Program-made: the position numbers and the translations under genes
Shown: positions 18,837 through 27,482 of the stretch, one piece after another
Layout of the letters: each line of letters opens with the position of its first letter
Numbering within the stretch: the stretch's first letter is position 1
Notes under the pieces: model-generated
Seen by the model: only the letters and a program-made list of their open reading frames with translations
What the model was told of the DNA's origin: nothing
Database searches by the model: none
Assembly (NCBI GenBank): GCA_035765195.1
Contig: DASTYC010000047.1
Span: forward strand, 3,008 to 67,007
Direction of reading: 5' to 3'
DNA length: 64,000 nucleotides
DNA from: CALAED01 sp035765195
GTDB lineage: Bacteria > Actinomycetota > Actinomycetes > Streptosporangiales > Streptosporangiaceae

Positions 18837-20496
18837 ATCTGTGGTGACCGCCGGGGGCGTGTCCGTCACCACCTGGGGCACGATCGACGACGCTGAGGCC
18901 GTGCTCGACCGGCTCGTCACCGACGGCGTCCCCGGGGCCTTGACAGACAAGAGCGCCCAGCTGTGGGGGCCGGACGCGGCGGACGAGGCGGCCAAGCGGC
19001 TCGGCTGGCTGGACCTGCCGGAGTCATCGCGCGACCTGCTCCCCCGGCTCGTCGAGCTCGGCGGCCCGGGCCTCGACCGGATCGTGCTGGCCGGCATGGG
19101 CGGCTCGTCGCTGGCCCCCGAGGTCATCACCCGCACGGCCGGCGTCCCGCTGACCGTGCTGGACACGACCGATCCCCACCAGGTCGCCCGCGTCGTGGGC
19201 GACCGGCTGGAGCGCACGCTCGTGGTGGTGTCCAGCAAGAGCGGCGGCACGGTCGAGACCGACAGCCACCGGCGCATCTTCGAGCAGGCCTTCCGCGACG
19301 CGGGCATCGACCCCGCCGAGCGCATCGTGGTCGTCACCGACCCGGGGTCGCCGCTGGAGGCGACCGCGCGGCAGGCCGGTTACGCCGTCGTCACCGCCGA
19401 CCCGAACGTCGGCGGGCGCTACAGCGCGTTGACCGCGTTCGGCCTGGTGCCGAGCGCGCTCGCGGGCGCGGACGTGGCCCGGCTGCTCGACGAGGCCGGC
19501 GCGCTGTCGGCCACGCTGCGCCAGCCCTACGACAACCCGGCGCTGGCGCTCGGCGCCGCGCTCGGCGCCTCGGCGCTCGGCGGCCGCGACAAGCTGGTCA
19601 TCGCCGACCACGAGTCGGGCATCTTCGGGTTCGGCGACTGGGTCGAGCAGCTGATCGCCGAGTCGACCGGCAAGCAGGGCAGGGGGATCTTGCCTGTCGT
19701 CGTCGAGGGCGTGACCGCCCCCGGCTTCGATCCCGGCGACGACATCCGCCGGGTCGTCATCGGCCGCCGACCGGGCGAGCCCGGCGGCGCGCCGGACGAT
19801 CCGGCCGCCGAGCCCGGCTCGCTCGCCGTCTCGGGCCCGCTCGGCGCGCAGTTCCTGCTGTGGGAGTACGCCACGGCGGTGGCCGGCCGGGTCATCGGGA
19901 TCAACCCGTTCGACCAGCCCAACGTGCAGGAGTCAAAGGACAACACCGCCGCGTTGCTGCGCGGCGCCGAGGACGGCGCGGCGCCGACCGCGATCTCGGG
20001 CGAGCCCGCGTTGGTGACCGGGGCGCTCGAGGTGCACGGGCCGGCCGAGCTGCTCGGCGCCGTGCGCGATCTGGGCGACGTCATCGACGTGCTGCTGGAG
20101 GCGGTGCCCGACCACGGCTACCTCGCGCTGATGGCCTATCTCGACCGGGTCGGCGAGGGCGACGCCGCCGGCCTGCGGCCGAGCCTGGCGGCCCGCGCCG
20201 CGCAGACCCGCAAGACGCCGGCGCCGGTGACGTTCGGGTGGGGACCCCGGTTCTTGCACTCGACGGGCCAGTACCACAAGGGCGGGCCGCAGACGGGGGT
20301 CTTCCTGCAGATCACCGGGGCGGTCACCAACGACATCGAGATCCCCGGCAAGCCGTACACGCTGGCGCAGCTGCAGCTCGCCCAGGCGTTCGGCGACCTG
20401 CGGGCGCTGCGCTCCCGCGGCCGGCCCGCGGTCCGCGTGCACCTGCGCGACCGCGCGGAGGGCCTGGCCCAGCTCATGGACGCCGTTTCCACTTGA
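18832..20496 (+). CDS. pgi: Glucose-6-phosphate isomerase (catalytic copy)
   Basis: Interconverts glucose-6-phosphate and fructose-6-phosphate, 554 residues, of the long type related to the Pgi half of Tal-Pgi fusions. Two SIS domains carry GMGGSSLAPEV (from residue 88) and the phosphate-binding SSKSGGTVET (134-143). By analogy with characterised Pgi, the catalytic residues are E277 in AESTGKQG, K369 in FDQPNVQESKDN and H476 in LHSTGQYHKGG; all are present. Start ATG 18832 lies in the second copy of the duplicated start region. It is the first of three consecutive homologues and the only one with an intact active site. Confidence 0.93.
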   Translation: MTSVVTAGGVSVTTWGTIDDAEAVLDRLVTDGVPGALTDKSAQLWGPDAADEAAKRLGWLDLPESSRDLLPRLVELGGPGLDRIVLAGMGGSSLAPEVITRTAGVPLTVLDTTDPHQVARVVGDRLERTLVVVSSKSGGTVETDSHRRIFEQAFRDAGIDPAERIVVVTDPGSPLEATARQAGYAVVTADPNVGGRYSALTAFGLVPSALAGADVARLLDEAGALSATLRQPYDNPALALGAALGASALGGRDKLVIADHESGIFGFGDWVEQLIAESTGKQGRGILPVVVEGVTAPGFDPGDDIRRVVIGRRPGEPGGAPDDPAAEPGSLAVSGPLGAQFLLWEYATAVAGRVIGINPFDQPNVQESKDNTAALLRGAEDGAAPTAISGEPALVTGALEVHGPAELLGAVRDLGDVIDVLLEAVPDHGYLALMAYLDRVGEGDAAGLRPSLAARAAQTRKTPAPVTFGWGPRFLHSTGQYHKGGPQTGVFLQITGAVTNDIEIPGKPYTLAQLQLAQAFGDLRALRSRGRPAVRVHLRDRAEGLAQLMDAVST

Positions 20497-20608
20497 CGCC
20501 ATATTCGGCCGGATCGGTCCGTTGCTTGGATATCGTCCGCTTCCCCCTGGGACCATGGGGCGAGAGGTCACCAGGCCGACGAGGGCGATGAGGGAGGAGG
20601 GGACCCGG

Positions 20609-22237
20609 ATGCAGGCGGCCCAACTGACCGGTGTGGATGTGCTGACCCGCGGCGAGGTGCTCGAATCCGCCCTGCAGGCCAGGGACTACCTGGTCACCAA
20701 CGGGGTGCCCGCCGGGCTGGCGGCCAAGGACCCCCGCCTGTGGGGCCGGCGGGCGGTCGACCACAGCCGGCTCGGGTGGCTCGACCTGCCGCGCACCTCC
20801 CATGAGTTGTTGTCGCAGATCGGCGGGCTCGTCAGCGAGATCCGCTACTCGGGCCTCGACAACGTGGTCCTCATCGCCATGGGCGCCGAGGCGCTCGCCG
20901 CCCAGACGATCGTCGAGGACGTGGGCGGCGGCGCCGCACTGACCATCGTCGACGGCACTCCCCCGCTCACCGGGGTGCTCGACCCGGCGCGGCTCGACCG
21001 CACGTTCGTCATCATGTCCAGCAAGCGCGGCGCCGCCCTCGAGACCGAGGCCTGCCGCCGCATCCTCGAGCAGGCCCTGCGCGACCACGGCATGTCCGAG
21101 CCCGAGATCGCCCACCGGTTCCTCGTCATCACCGACCACGGCAGCCCGCTCGACGCCTTCGCGCGCGAGCGCGGCTACCGCTTGGGGCTGACCGACCCGT
21201 ACCTGCCGGGCCACTACGGCGCGCTGTCGGCGTACGGGGTGGTGCCGGCGGTGCTGGCCGGCGCCGAGGTCGGCCCGCTCCTCGACGAGGCCGCCGGCGT
21301 GCTGCCCTACCTGGCCAAAGAGGAGGCGAACCCGGGGCTGCTGCTCGGCGCGATCCTCGGCGGCTGTGCCCTCGGCGGCCCCAACGGCGTGCCACGCGAC
21401 AAGGTCGTCATCCACACCAGCAGCCGGCCGCTTTCCGCCTGGCTCCGCCAGCTCGTCGCGGCGGCGACCGGAAAACGCGGCCGCGGCATCCTGCCGCTCG
21501 ACGACACCGGCTGGCGGCTGCCCGACCCCGGGCACGACGTCCACGGCATCGCGCTCAACCCGCGTAGCCCGGCGACCGCCGGCGCCGACACCTCCGTCTT
21601 CGGGCCGCTCGGCGCGCAGTTCCTGCTGTGGGACTACGCGGCTGCGGCCGCCGCCTGGCTGATCGGCGTCAACCCCTTCGACGGCCCCGAGGAGTACGTC
21701 ACCGAGGTCGAGAACGACGCGGCGGGGATGCTCAGCACCGGGCCGCCGCTGCCGTCAGGTGAACCGACCTTCGTCGACGACATGATCGAGGTCTACGTCG
21801 ACCCGGCCATCGGGCACTTCGGCGGGCCCAACCTGCGCGACGTGATCGAGGGGATCGTCCGCAGCGTCCCGGTGAACGGCTACCTGTCCGTCGTGTCGTA
21901 CCTGTCGGGGCACCAGGTGCTCGCCGAGGGGTTCACCCAGCAGCTCGCCGAACGCATCCGCCGCCCGGTCTCGTTCGAGTGGGGGCCGAGCGCGCTGCAG
22001 GGCACCGCGTCCTACCACAAGGACGGCCCCCGCACCGGGGTGTTCCTCATCGTCACCGCCGACGCCGACGCCGACGAGGACACGCCGGTGCCCGACCAGT
22101 CGTACACGCTGGGCGCGCTGCGGCTGGCCCGCGCCCTCGCCGACGTCCGCGCGCTGCGGCGGCGCCGGCTGCCGGTCGTCTGGCTGCATCTGCGCGACGC
22201 GGCCGCCGGGACGGCGCGGCTCACCGAGGCGGTATGA
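20609..22237 (+). CDS. Pgi-like protein, catalytic residues lost (second copy)
   Basis: 542-residue homologue of the preceding Pgi, collinear over its length: LAAKDPRLWG, RLGWLDLPRTSHELL, ANPGLLLGAILGGCALGG, FGPLGAQFLLWDYA and NPFDG all align. The active site is altered at every key point. MGGSSLAPE becomes MGAEALAAQ, SSKSGGTVET becomes SSKRGAALET, the Glu of AESTGK becomes Ala285 in AAATGK, the Lys of QESKDN is replaced in TEVEND, and the His of LHSTGQ becomes Gln464 in LQGTAS. Start ATG 20609 follows GGGAGGAGGGG; longer starts are possible from 20522. It is likely a pseudoenzyme that may still bind sugar phosphate. Automated tools would probably call it pgi. Confidence 0.85.
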   Translation: MQAAQLTGVDVLTRGEVLESALQARDYLVTNGVPAGLAAKDPRLWGRRAVDHSRLGWLDLPRTSHELLSQIGGLVSEIRYSGLDNVVLIAMGAEALAAQTIVEDVGGGAALTIVDGTPPLTGVLDPARLDRTFVIMSSKRGAALETEACRRILEQALRDHGMSEPEIAHRFLVITDHGSPLDAFARERGYRLGLTDPYLPGHYGALSAYGVVPAVLAGAEVGPLLDEAAGVLPYLAKEEANPGLLLGAILGGCALGGPNGVPRDKVVIHTSSRPLSAWLRQLVAAATGKRGRGILPLDDTGWRLPDPGHDVHGIALNPRSPATAGADTSVFGPLGAQFLLWDYAAAAAAWLIGVNPFDGPEEYVTEVENDAAGMLSTGPPLPSGEPTFVDDMIEVYVDPAIGHFGGPNLRDVIEGIVRSVPVNGYLSVVSYLSGHQVLAEGFTQQLAERIRRPVSFEWGPSALQGTASYHKDGPRTGVFLIVTADADADEDTPVPDQSYTLGALRLARALADVRALRRRRLPVVWLHLRDAAAGTARLTEAV

Positions 22238-22339
22238 GCGATCGGCCGACACGGGAGCGGGCCGGGCATGGAGCATGACATGGCCCGGTCGCCCGGCGCG
22301 GCACGCGAGACGGTGGCGACGGGGGGACCGGGAACGCGG

Positions 22340-24004
22340 ATGAGCGATGTGACGACCGTTACCGCGGGGGACGTGCGGATCACCGCGCGGGCCTCGGTGC
22401 GCGACGCGGCCCAGCGCGTCCTCGGCCGGCTGTGGATCGACAAGGTGCCGGTGCGGCTGGCCTCCGACGACCCGACCCTGTGGGGGCTGCCCACGGGCGC
22501 CGACCGCTGCTGGCCGGCCGCGCCTGGGGCGACCAGGGCGCTGCTGCCGCGGTTCGACGAGCTGGCCGCCCGGTCCGGCGCCGCCGGTCTCACCGACGTC
22601 GTGCTCGTGGGTCGGGGGGCCCCGGCCGCGGCCGCCAAGGTCGTCGCCCACCACGCCAAGGCGCCGCTGACCGTGCTCGACGGCGTCGATCCGGCGCCGA
22701 CCCTTCGCCTCGGCGACGACCCCGACCGGCTGCGCCGCACCGTCGTGGTCGTGGCGAGCGCGGACGCCGTCGCCGCCGCGCACGCCGGCATCTTGCGCCG
22801 GCTGCTGCGCGAGCTCGGGCTGGACCACGACGAGCTGACCGAGCGGTTCGTCGTCGTGCCGGACCACCTGGGCGGCGCGGCGCCGCCGGTCCGGCCCGGC
22901 GGCGTTTTCGGCGCGCTGTCGCCGCAGGCGCTGCTGGCCGCGGCGCTGGCGGGGGTGGACGTGCCCGAGATCCTCGACCAGGCCACGGCCGTGCTGCCGT
23001 CCCTCACCCGGCCCGAGAACAATCCCGGGCTGGTCCTCGGCGCGATCCTCGGCGGCTGCGCGCGGCAGGGCCGGGACAAGGTGGTCATCGCCGGCTTCGG
23101 CGCGCGGTTCCCCGGGCTGGACGAATGGTGCGGCCGCCTGGTCGCCGGCGCCACGGGCCGGCCGCGGGCCGGGGCCAGGTTCGCCGGCGGCGTGCTCCCC
23201 GTGGTCCAGGGCGGCGGCCTTCCGCTGGCGCCGACCGGCGGGCTGTTCCTGGTGGCGCTCGACGGGCGCCCGCACCAGGACGACGCCACGGTCACCGGTC
23301 CGCTCGGGGCGCAGTTCGTCGTGTGGGAGTACGCCGCGGCGGTCGCCGCCTACCTGCTGGGCGCCGACCCGTTCCCGCCGGCTGAGCCGGTGGGCGGCCC
23401 GGACGCCGAGACCGACGGGGCCGGCGAGCCGGCCGAGCCGCTGTTCCGCGACCGCGACATCGACGGGTACGCCGAGCTCATCGCGGCCGGCTCCGGGGCC
23501 GACGCGCGCGGCCCGCGGGACGTCGCCGAGCTGCTCGACCACCTGCTCGGCGCGATCCCCGATCACGGCCACCTGGAGATCCTCGCCTACCTCGATCCCG
23601 ACCCGTTCCTCGGGCAGGGCCGCTCGGTGCGGCGCCTCGCGGCGGCGCTGGCGGCACGCGGCGGCCGGCCGGTGACGATCTCCTGGGATCCGCCACCGCC
23701 ACCGCCCGCGCCCGCCCCGGCCCCGGCCCCTGCTCCTGCCCCGGCGCGCGGTGCGGCGGACCCCTCCTCCTCCGAGGCCGGCCGGGGGCAAGGGGTATAT
23801 CTCGTGCTGACCGGGAACGTCATGGACGACAAACCGGTTCTGGATGAAGGGGACAGGCTGAGCCGCCTGCAGCTCGAGCAGGCGCTGACGACGACCCGCA
23901 CGTTGCGGGCGCGCGGCCGGCCTGTCGCCCGCGTGCATCTGCACCACCGCTGGACGGGAATCGCCCAGTTGCTCGACGCGGCTCATCAGGGAGGCCGGGC
24001 ATGA
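22340..24004 (+). CDS. Strongly diverged Pgi-like protein (third copy)
   Basis: 554 residues from ATG 22340, the same length as the catalytic copy. Homology is clear in LASDDPTLWG, NNPGLVLGAILGGCARQGRDKVVIAG, TGPLGAQFVVWEYAAAVAAYLLG and IPDHGHLEILAYLD. Nearly all ligand motifs are gone: SSKSGGT becomes ASADAVA, the Glu becomes Gly270 in AGATGRP, NPFDQ...ESK becomes DPFPP followed by an acidic linker, and the His loop is replaced by a Pro/Ala run (about residues 451-470). The stop overlaps the zwf start by 4 bp (ATGA), so translation is coupled to zwf. Function unknown; a structural or regulatory partner is more plausible than an isomerase. Confidence 0.82.
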   Translation: MSDVTTVTAGDVRITARASVRDAAQRVLGRLWIDKVPVRLASDDPTLWGLPTGADRCWPAAPGATRALLPRFDELAARSGAAGLTDVVLVGRGAPAAAAKVVAHHAKAPLTVLDGVDPAPTLRLGDDPDRLRRTVVVVASADAVAAAHAGILRRLLRELGLDHDELTERFVVVPDHLGGAAPPVRPGGVFGALSPQALLAAALAGVDVPEILDQATAVLPSLTRPENNPGLVLGAILGGCARQGRDKVVIAGFGARFPGLDEWCGRLVAGATGRPRAGARFAGGVLPVVQGGGLPLAPTGGLFLVALDGRPHQDDATVTGPLGAQFVVWEYAAAVAAYLLGADPFPPAEPVGGPDAETDGAGEPAEPLFRDRDIDGYAELIAAGSGADARGPRDVAELLDHLLGAIPDHGHLEILAYLDPDPFLGQGRSVRRLAAALAARGGRPVTISWDPPPPPPAPAPAPAPAPAPARGAADPSSSEAGRGQGVYLVLTGNVMDDKPVLDEGDRLSRLQLEQALTTTRTLRARGRPVARVHLHHRWTGIAQLLDAAHQGGRA

Positions 24005-25560
24005 GATCGCCCGCACGCATCGCGATATCGGGTCCAGGCGGCGCGCCGAACCCGCTTCGGGATCCACGGGACAAGCGTCTGCCACGGGTGGCGGGCCCAT
24101 GCGTGCTCGTGCTGTTCGGAGTGACCGGCGATCTGTCCCGCAAGAAGCTGCTCCCGGCGATCTACGACCTGGCCAACCGCGGCCTGCTCCCGCCGGGCTT
24201 TTCGCTGGTCGGCTTCGCCCGCCGCGACTGGGAGCACGAGGACTTCCGGCAGGTCGCCTACGAGGCGGTCAAGGAGCACGCGCGCACGCCCTTCCGCGAG
24301 GACGTCTGGACGCATCTGTCGGAGGGCATGCAATTCGTCTCCGGCACGTTCGACGACGCCGCCGCCTTCACCGAGCTGGCCAAGTCGGTCAAGGAGCTCG
24401 ACCAGACCCGCGGCACCGGCGGCAACTACGCGTTCTATCTGTCGATCCCGCCGAAGTACTTCCCGCAGGTCGTCGAGCAGCTGCAGCGCGCCGGGCTGAC
24501 CGAGCGCGCCGACGGCAGCTGGCGCCGCGTGGTCGTCGAGAAGCCGTTCGGGCACGATCTGGCCAGCGCGCTGGACCTCAACTCCACCCTGCACGAGGTC
24601 TTCCCCGAGGAGTCGATCTTCCGGATCGACCACTACCTCGGCAAGGAGACCGTGCAGAACATCTTGGCGATGCGCTTCGCCAACACGATGTACGAGCCGA
24701 TCTGGAACCGCTCGTACGTCGACCACGTACAGATCACGATGGCCGAGGACATCGGCATCGGCGGCCGGGCGGGTTACTACGACGGCATCGGCGCGGCGCG
24801 CGACGTCATCCAGAACCACCTCCTCCAGCTGCTCGCGCTGACCGCGATGGAAGAGCCGCCGTCCTTCGCCGCGGAGGCGGTGCGCGCCGAGAAGGCCAAG
24901 GTCCTGTCGTCGGTGCGCACGACCGGCGACCTCGGCCTGACCACCGCGCGCGGGCAGTACGCCGCCGGCTGGCAGGGCGGCGTGAACGTCCGCGGGTACC
25001 TCGAGGAGGAGGGCATCCCGCCGAACACGCGCACCGAGACCTACGCGGCCGTCAAGCTGGAGATCGATTCCAGACGGTGGGCCGGCGTCCCGTTCTACCT
25101 GCGCACCGGCAAGCGGCTCAGCCGCCGGGTCACGGAGGTGGCGCTGATGTTCCAGCGCGCCCCGCACCTGCCGTTCGCGCAGACCGACACCGAGGAGCTC
25201 GGGCAGAACGCCCTCGTCGTCCGGGTGCAGCCGGACGAGGGCGTCACCGTGCGGTTCGGGTCCAAGGTGCCGGGCACCTCGATGGAGGTCAGGGACGTGA
25301 ACATGGACTTCGCCTACGGCGAGTCGTTCACCGAGTCCTCCCCCGAGGCCTACGAGCGGCTGCTGCTCGACGTGCTCATCGGCGATCCGCCGCTGTTCCC
25401 CCGGCAGGAGGAGGTCGAGCTGTCCTGGGAGATCCTCGACCCGATCGAGGAGTACTGGGCCAAGCACGGCAAGCCCGAACCATACCGTTCCGGCGGCTAC
25501 GGCCCCGCCTCGGCCGACCAGCTCATGGCCCGCGACGGGCGGGCGTGGCGGCGGCTCTAG
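24001..25560 (+). CDS. zwf: Glucose-6-phosphate 1-dehydrogenase
   Basis: NADP-dependent oxidation of glucose-6-phosphate to 6-phosphogluconolactone, 519 residues. The coenzyme-binding motif GVTGDLSRKKLLPAIYDL and the active-site signature RIDHYLGKETVQN (lysine and histidine for substrate) are present, with VEKPFGHDL and the C-terminal SWEILDPIEEYW. The N-terminus has a short extension before CVLVLFGVTGD. It overlaps the third pgi homologue by 4 bp and is followed by opcA, its usual allosteric partner in actinobacteria. Confidence 0.97.
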   Translation: MRSPARIAISGPGGAPNPLRDPRDKRLPRVAGPCVLVLFGVTGDLSRKKLLPAIYDLANRGLLPPGFSLVGFARRDWEHEDFRQVAYEAVKEHARTPFREDVWTHLSEGMQFVSGTFDDAAAFTELAKSVKELDQTRGTGGNYAFYLSIPPKYFPQVVEQLQRAGLTERADGSWRRVVVEKPFGHDLASALDLNSTLHEVFPEESIFRIDHYLGKETVQNILAMRFANTMYEPIWNRSYVDHVQITMAEDIGIGGRAGYYDGIGAARDVIQNHLLQLLALTAMEEPPSFAAEAVRAEKAKVLSSVRTTGDLGLTTARGQYAAGWQGGVNVRGYLEEEGIPPNTRTETYAAVKLEIDSRRWAGVPFYLRTGKRLSRRVTEVALMFQRAPHLPFAQTDTEELGQNALVVRVQPDEGVTVRFGSKVPGTSMEVRDVNMDFAYGESFTESSPEAYERLLLDVLIGDPPLFPRQEEVELSWEILDPIEEYWAKHGKPEPYRSGGYGPASADQLMARDGRAWRRL

Positions 25561-25611
25561 CGGCCGTTGACGCGGACCGGCGGCCCGACGAGCGAGATGG
25601 GAAGCGCGATC

Positions 25612-26688
25612 ATGAATATCGATCTTGCGGACACCACGACGCGGCGCATCCAGAAGGCGCTCATGGAGGCGCGGCACCGGATGGGCGGCCCGGCCGTCGG
25701 GATGGTGCTGACGCTGATCATCGTCACCGACGAGTCGGCCCAATACGACGCGGTGCGGGCGGCGACCGAGGTCGCGAGGGAGCACCCCTGCCGCGTGCTC
25801 ACGGTCATCTCCCGCGACCCGCGCGGCGGCTCGTCGCGGTTGGACGCGGAGATCCGCATCGGTGAGACGGGCCCGGGCGAGACCGTGCTGCTGCGGATGT
25901 ACGGGCCGCTGGCCGGGCACGCCGACTCCGTCGTCACGCCGCTGCTGGTGCCCGACACGCCCGTGGTCACATGGTGGCCGGGCGAGCCGCCGGACGTGCC
26001 GAGCGACGACCCGCTCGGCGCCCTCGGCCAGCGCCGCGTGACGGACGCGTACGCGGGCGCGGACCGGCTGCGGACGCTGGCCAAGGTTACGTCCGTGCAC
26101 AAGCCCGGCGACACCGACTTCTCCTGGACCCGCCTGACGCCGTGGCGCACGCTGCTGGCCGCCTCGCTCGACCAGCCCCACGGCGAGATCACCGCCGCCG
26201 AGGTGGCCGCCGAGCCCGACAGCCCCAGCGCCGAGCTGCTCGCCGCGTGGCTGGCGATCCGGCTGGGCGTGCCGGCCCGGCGCACGACGTCGAGCGGGCC
26301 CGGCCTCACCGGCGTGCGGCTGACGACCAGCGAGGGCGACATCACGATCACCCGGCCTGATGGGCGGGTCGCCACGTTGTCCCGGCCGGGCCAGCCCGAC
26401 CGTCAGGTGGCGCTGCACCGCAGGTCGATGCCCGAGCTGCTCGCCGAGGAGCTGCGCCGGCTCGACCCCGACGAGGTCTACCAGGAGACCGCGGCTCGTT
26501 TCGTCCGTGACCACACCACGGCGCGGCGGCTCGGCCGACGTGGCCGGTCGAAGGCGGCGGACGCGGCCAACGGGGCCGATGCGGATGACCCGGGCGCCGC
26601 GGGCGACGCCGGCGACACGACCGCCGGCAGCGGCGGCGGGTCACCAGGCGGAGCCGACAACGGAACGCGGCGGAAGGCGAGCTCGTGA
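25612..26688 (+). CDS. opcA: Glucose-6-phosphate dehydrogenase assembly protein OpcA
   Basis: OpcA binds and activates glucose-6-phosphate dehydrogenase in actinobacteria and cyanobacteria. The 358-residue product begins MNIDLADTTTRRIQKAL and shows the family blocks VLTLIIVTDES, PCRVLTVISRDP, LVPDTPVVTWWPGEPP and DFSWTRLTPWRTLLA. The last 50 residues are a low-complexity Ala/Gly/Asp tail. ATG 25612 is preferred over one at 25567 because family similarity starts immediately and GATGGGAAG precedes it. It overlaps the next gene by 4 bp. Confidence 0.94.
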   Translation: MNIDLADTTTRRIQKALMEARHRMGGPAVGMVLTLIIVTDESAQYDAVRAATEVAREHPCRVLTVISRDPRGGSSRLDAEIRIGETGPGETVLLRMYGPLAGHADSVVTPLLVPDTPVVTWWPGEPPDVPSDDPLGALGQRRVTDAYAGADRLRTLAKVTSVHKPGDTDFSWTRLTPWRTLLAASLDQPHGEITAAEVAAEPDSPSAELLAAWLAIRLGVPARRTTSSGPGLTGVRLTTSEGDITITRPDGRVATLSRPGQPDRQVALHRRSMPELLAEELRRLDPDEVYQETAARFVRDHTTARRLGRRGRSKAADAANGADADDPGAAGDAGDTTAGSGGGSPGGADNGTRRKASS

Positions 26689-27464
26689 CCGCGCCCGTGG
26701 TCATGGTGCACCGTGACCAGACGCTGCTGGCCCAGGTGATCGCCGCCCGGCTGGTCACGCGACTGGTGGACGTCCAGGCGGCGCAGGGCTCGGCGCACCT
26801 CGTGCTGACCGGCGGCGGCATCGGCACCGCCGTCCTCGGCGAGCTCGCCGCCACCCCGGTCAGGGACGCCGTCGACTGGGCACATCTGGACATCTGGTGG
26901 GGCGACGAGCGGTTTCTGCCCACCGGGCACCCCGAGCGCAACGAGACCGCCGCCCGCTCGGCGCTGCTCGACCACGTCGACGTCGACCCCGCCCGGGTGC
27001 ACCCCATGCCGGCCGCCGACGGTCCCGACGGCGACAACCCCGAGGCGGCGGCCGAACGGTACGCCGCCGCGCTGCGCCGGGCGACCCGGCCCGAAGATCA
27101 CGGCGTGGTGCCGTCGTTCGACATCGTGCTGCTCGGGCTGGGTCCGGACACGCACGTCGCCTCGCTGTTCCCCGGCCTGCCCGCGCTGTACGACGAACGC
27201 GCCGTGGTCGCGGTCCGCGGCGCGCCCAAGCCGCCGCCGATCCGGATCACCTTGACGCTGCCGTCCATCCGCACGGCGCGCGAGGTCTGGATCATGGCGG
27301 CCGGCGCGGCGAAGGCCACGGCTGTGCGCATGGCCCTGTCCGACGCCGGCCCGGTCCAGGTGCCGTCGGCCGGCGCCCGCGGCCGCCGGCGCACCCTGTT
27401 CCTCCTCGACCGGGCCGCGGCCTCGCAGCTGCCCGCCGACCTCGACTGGGCCGCCGCCACGTGA
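26685..27464 (+). CDS. pgl: 6-phosphogluconolactonase (DevB type)
   Basis: Hydrolyses 6-phosphogluconolactone to 6-phosphogluconate, 259 residues. Motifs: LVLTGGGIGTAVLGEL, WWGDERFLPTGHPERN, FDIVLLGLGPDTHVASLFPG and ITLTLPSIRTAREVWIMAAGAAKA, all typical of the SIS-like DevB/Pgl fold. GTG 26685 overlaps the opcA stop (GTGA), fixing the start. It is the last gene of the operon; a 6-phosphogluconate dehydrogenase gene is not present here. The next gene is convergent, 18 bp away. Confidence 0.94.
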   Translation: MTAPVVMVHRDQTLLAQVIAARLVTRLVDVQAAQGSAHLVLTGGGIGTAVLGELAATPVRDAVDWAHLDIWWGDERFLPTGHPERNETAARSALLDHVDVDPARVHPMPAADGPDGDNPEAAAERYAAALRRATRPEDHGVVPSFDIVLLGLGPDTHVASLFPGLPALYDERAVVAVRGAPKPPPIRITLTLPSIRTAREVWIMAAGAAKATAVRMALSDAGPVQVPSAGARGRRRTLFLLDRAAASQLPADLDWAAAT

Positions 27465-27482
27465 GCGCCTGCCGTCGCGAGG

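Noticed and set aside
21755..24100. Long minus-strand frames opposite pgi copies 2 and 3
   Set aside because: No recognisable domains, and both sense genes align with Pgi over their full length.
27465..27482. Terminator at the end of the pentose phosphate operon
   Set aside because: Only a 5-bp stem is possible in the 18-bp gap; too weak to call.
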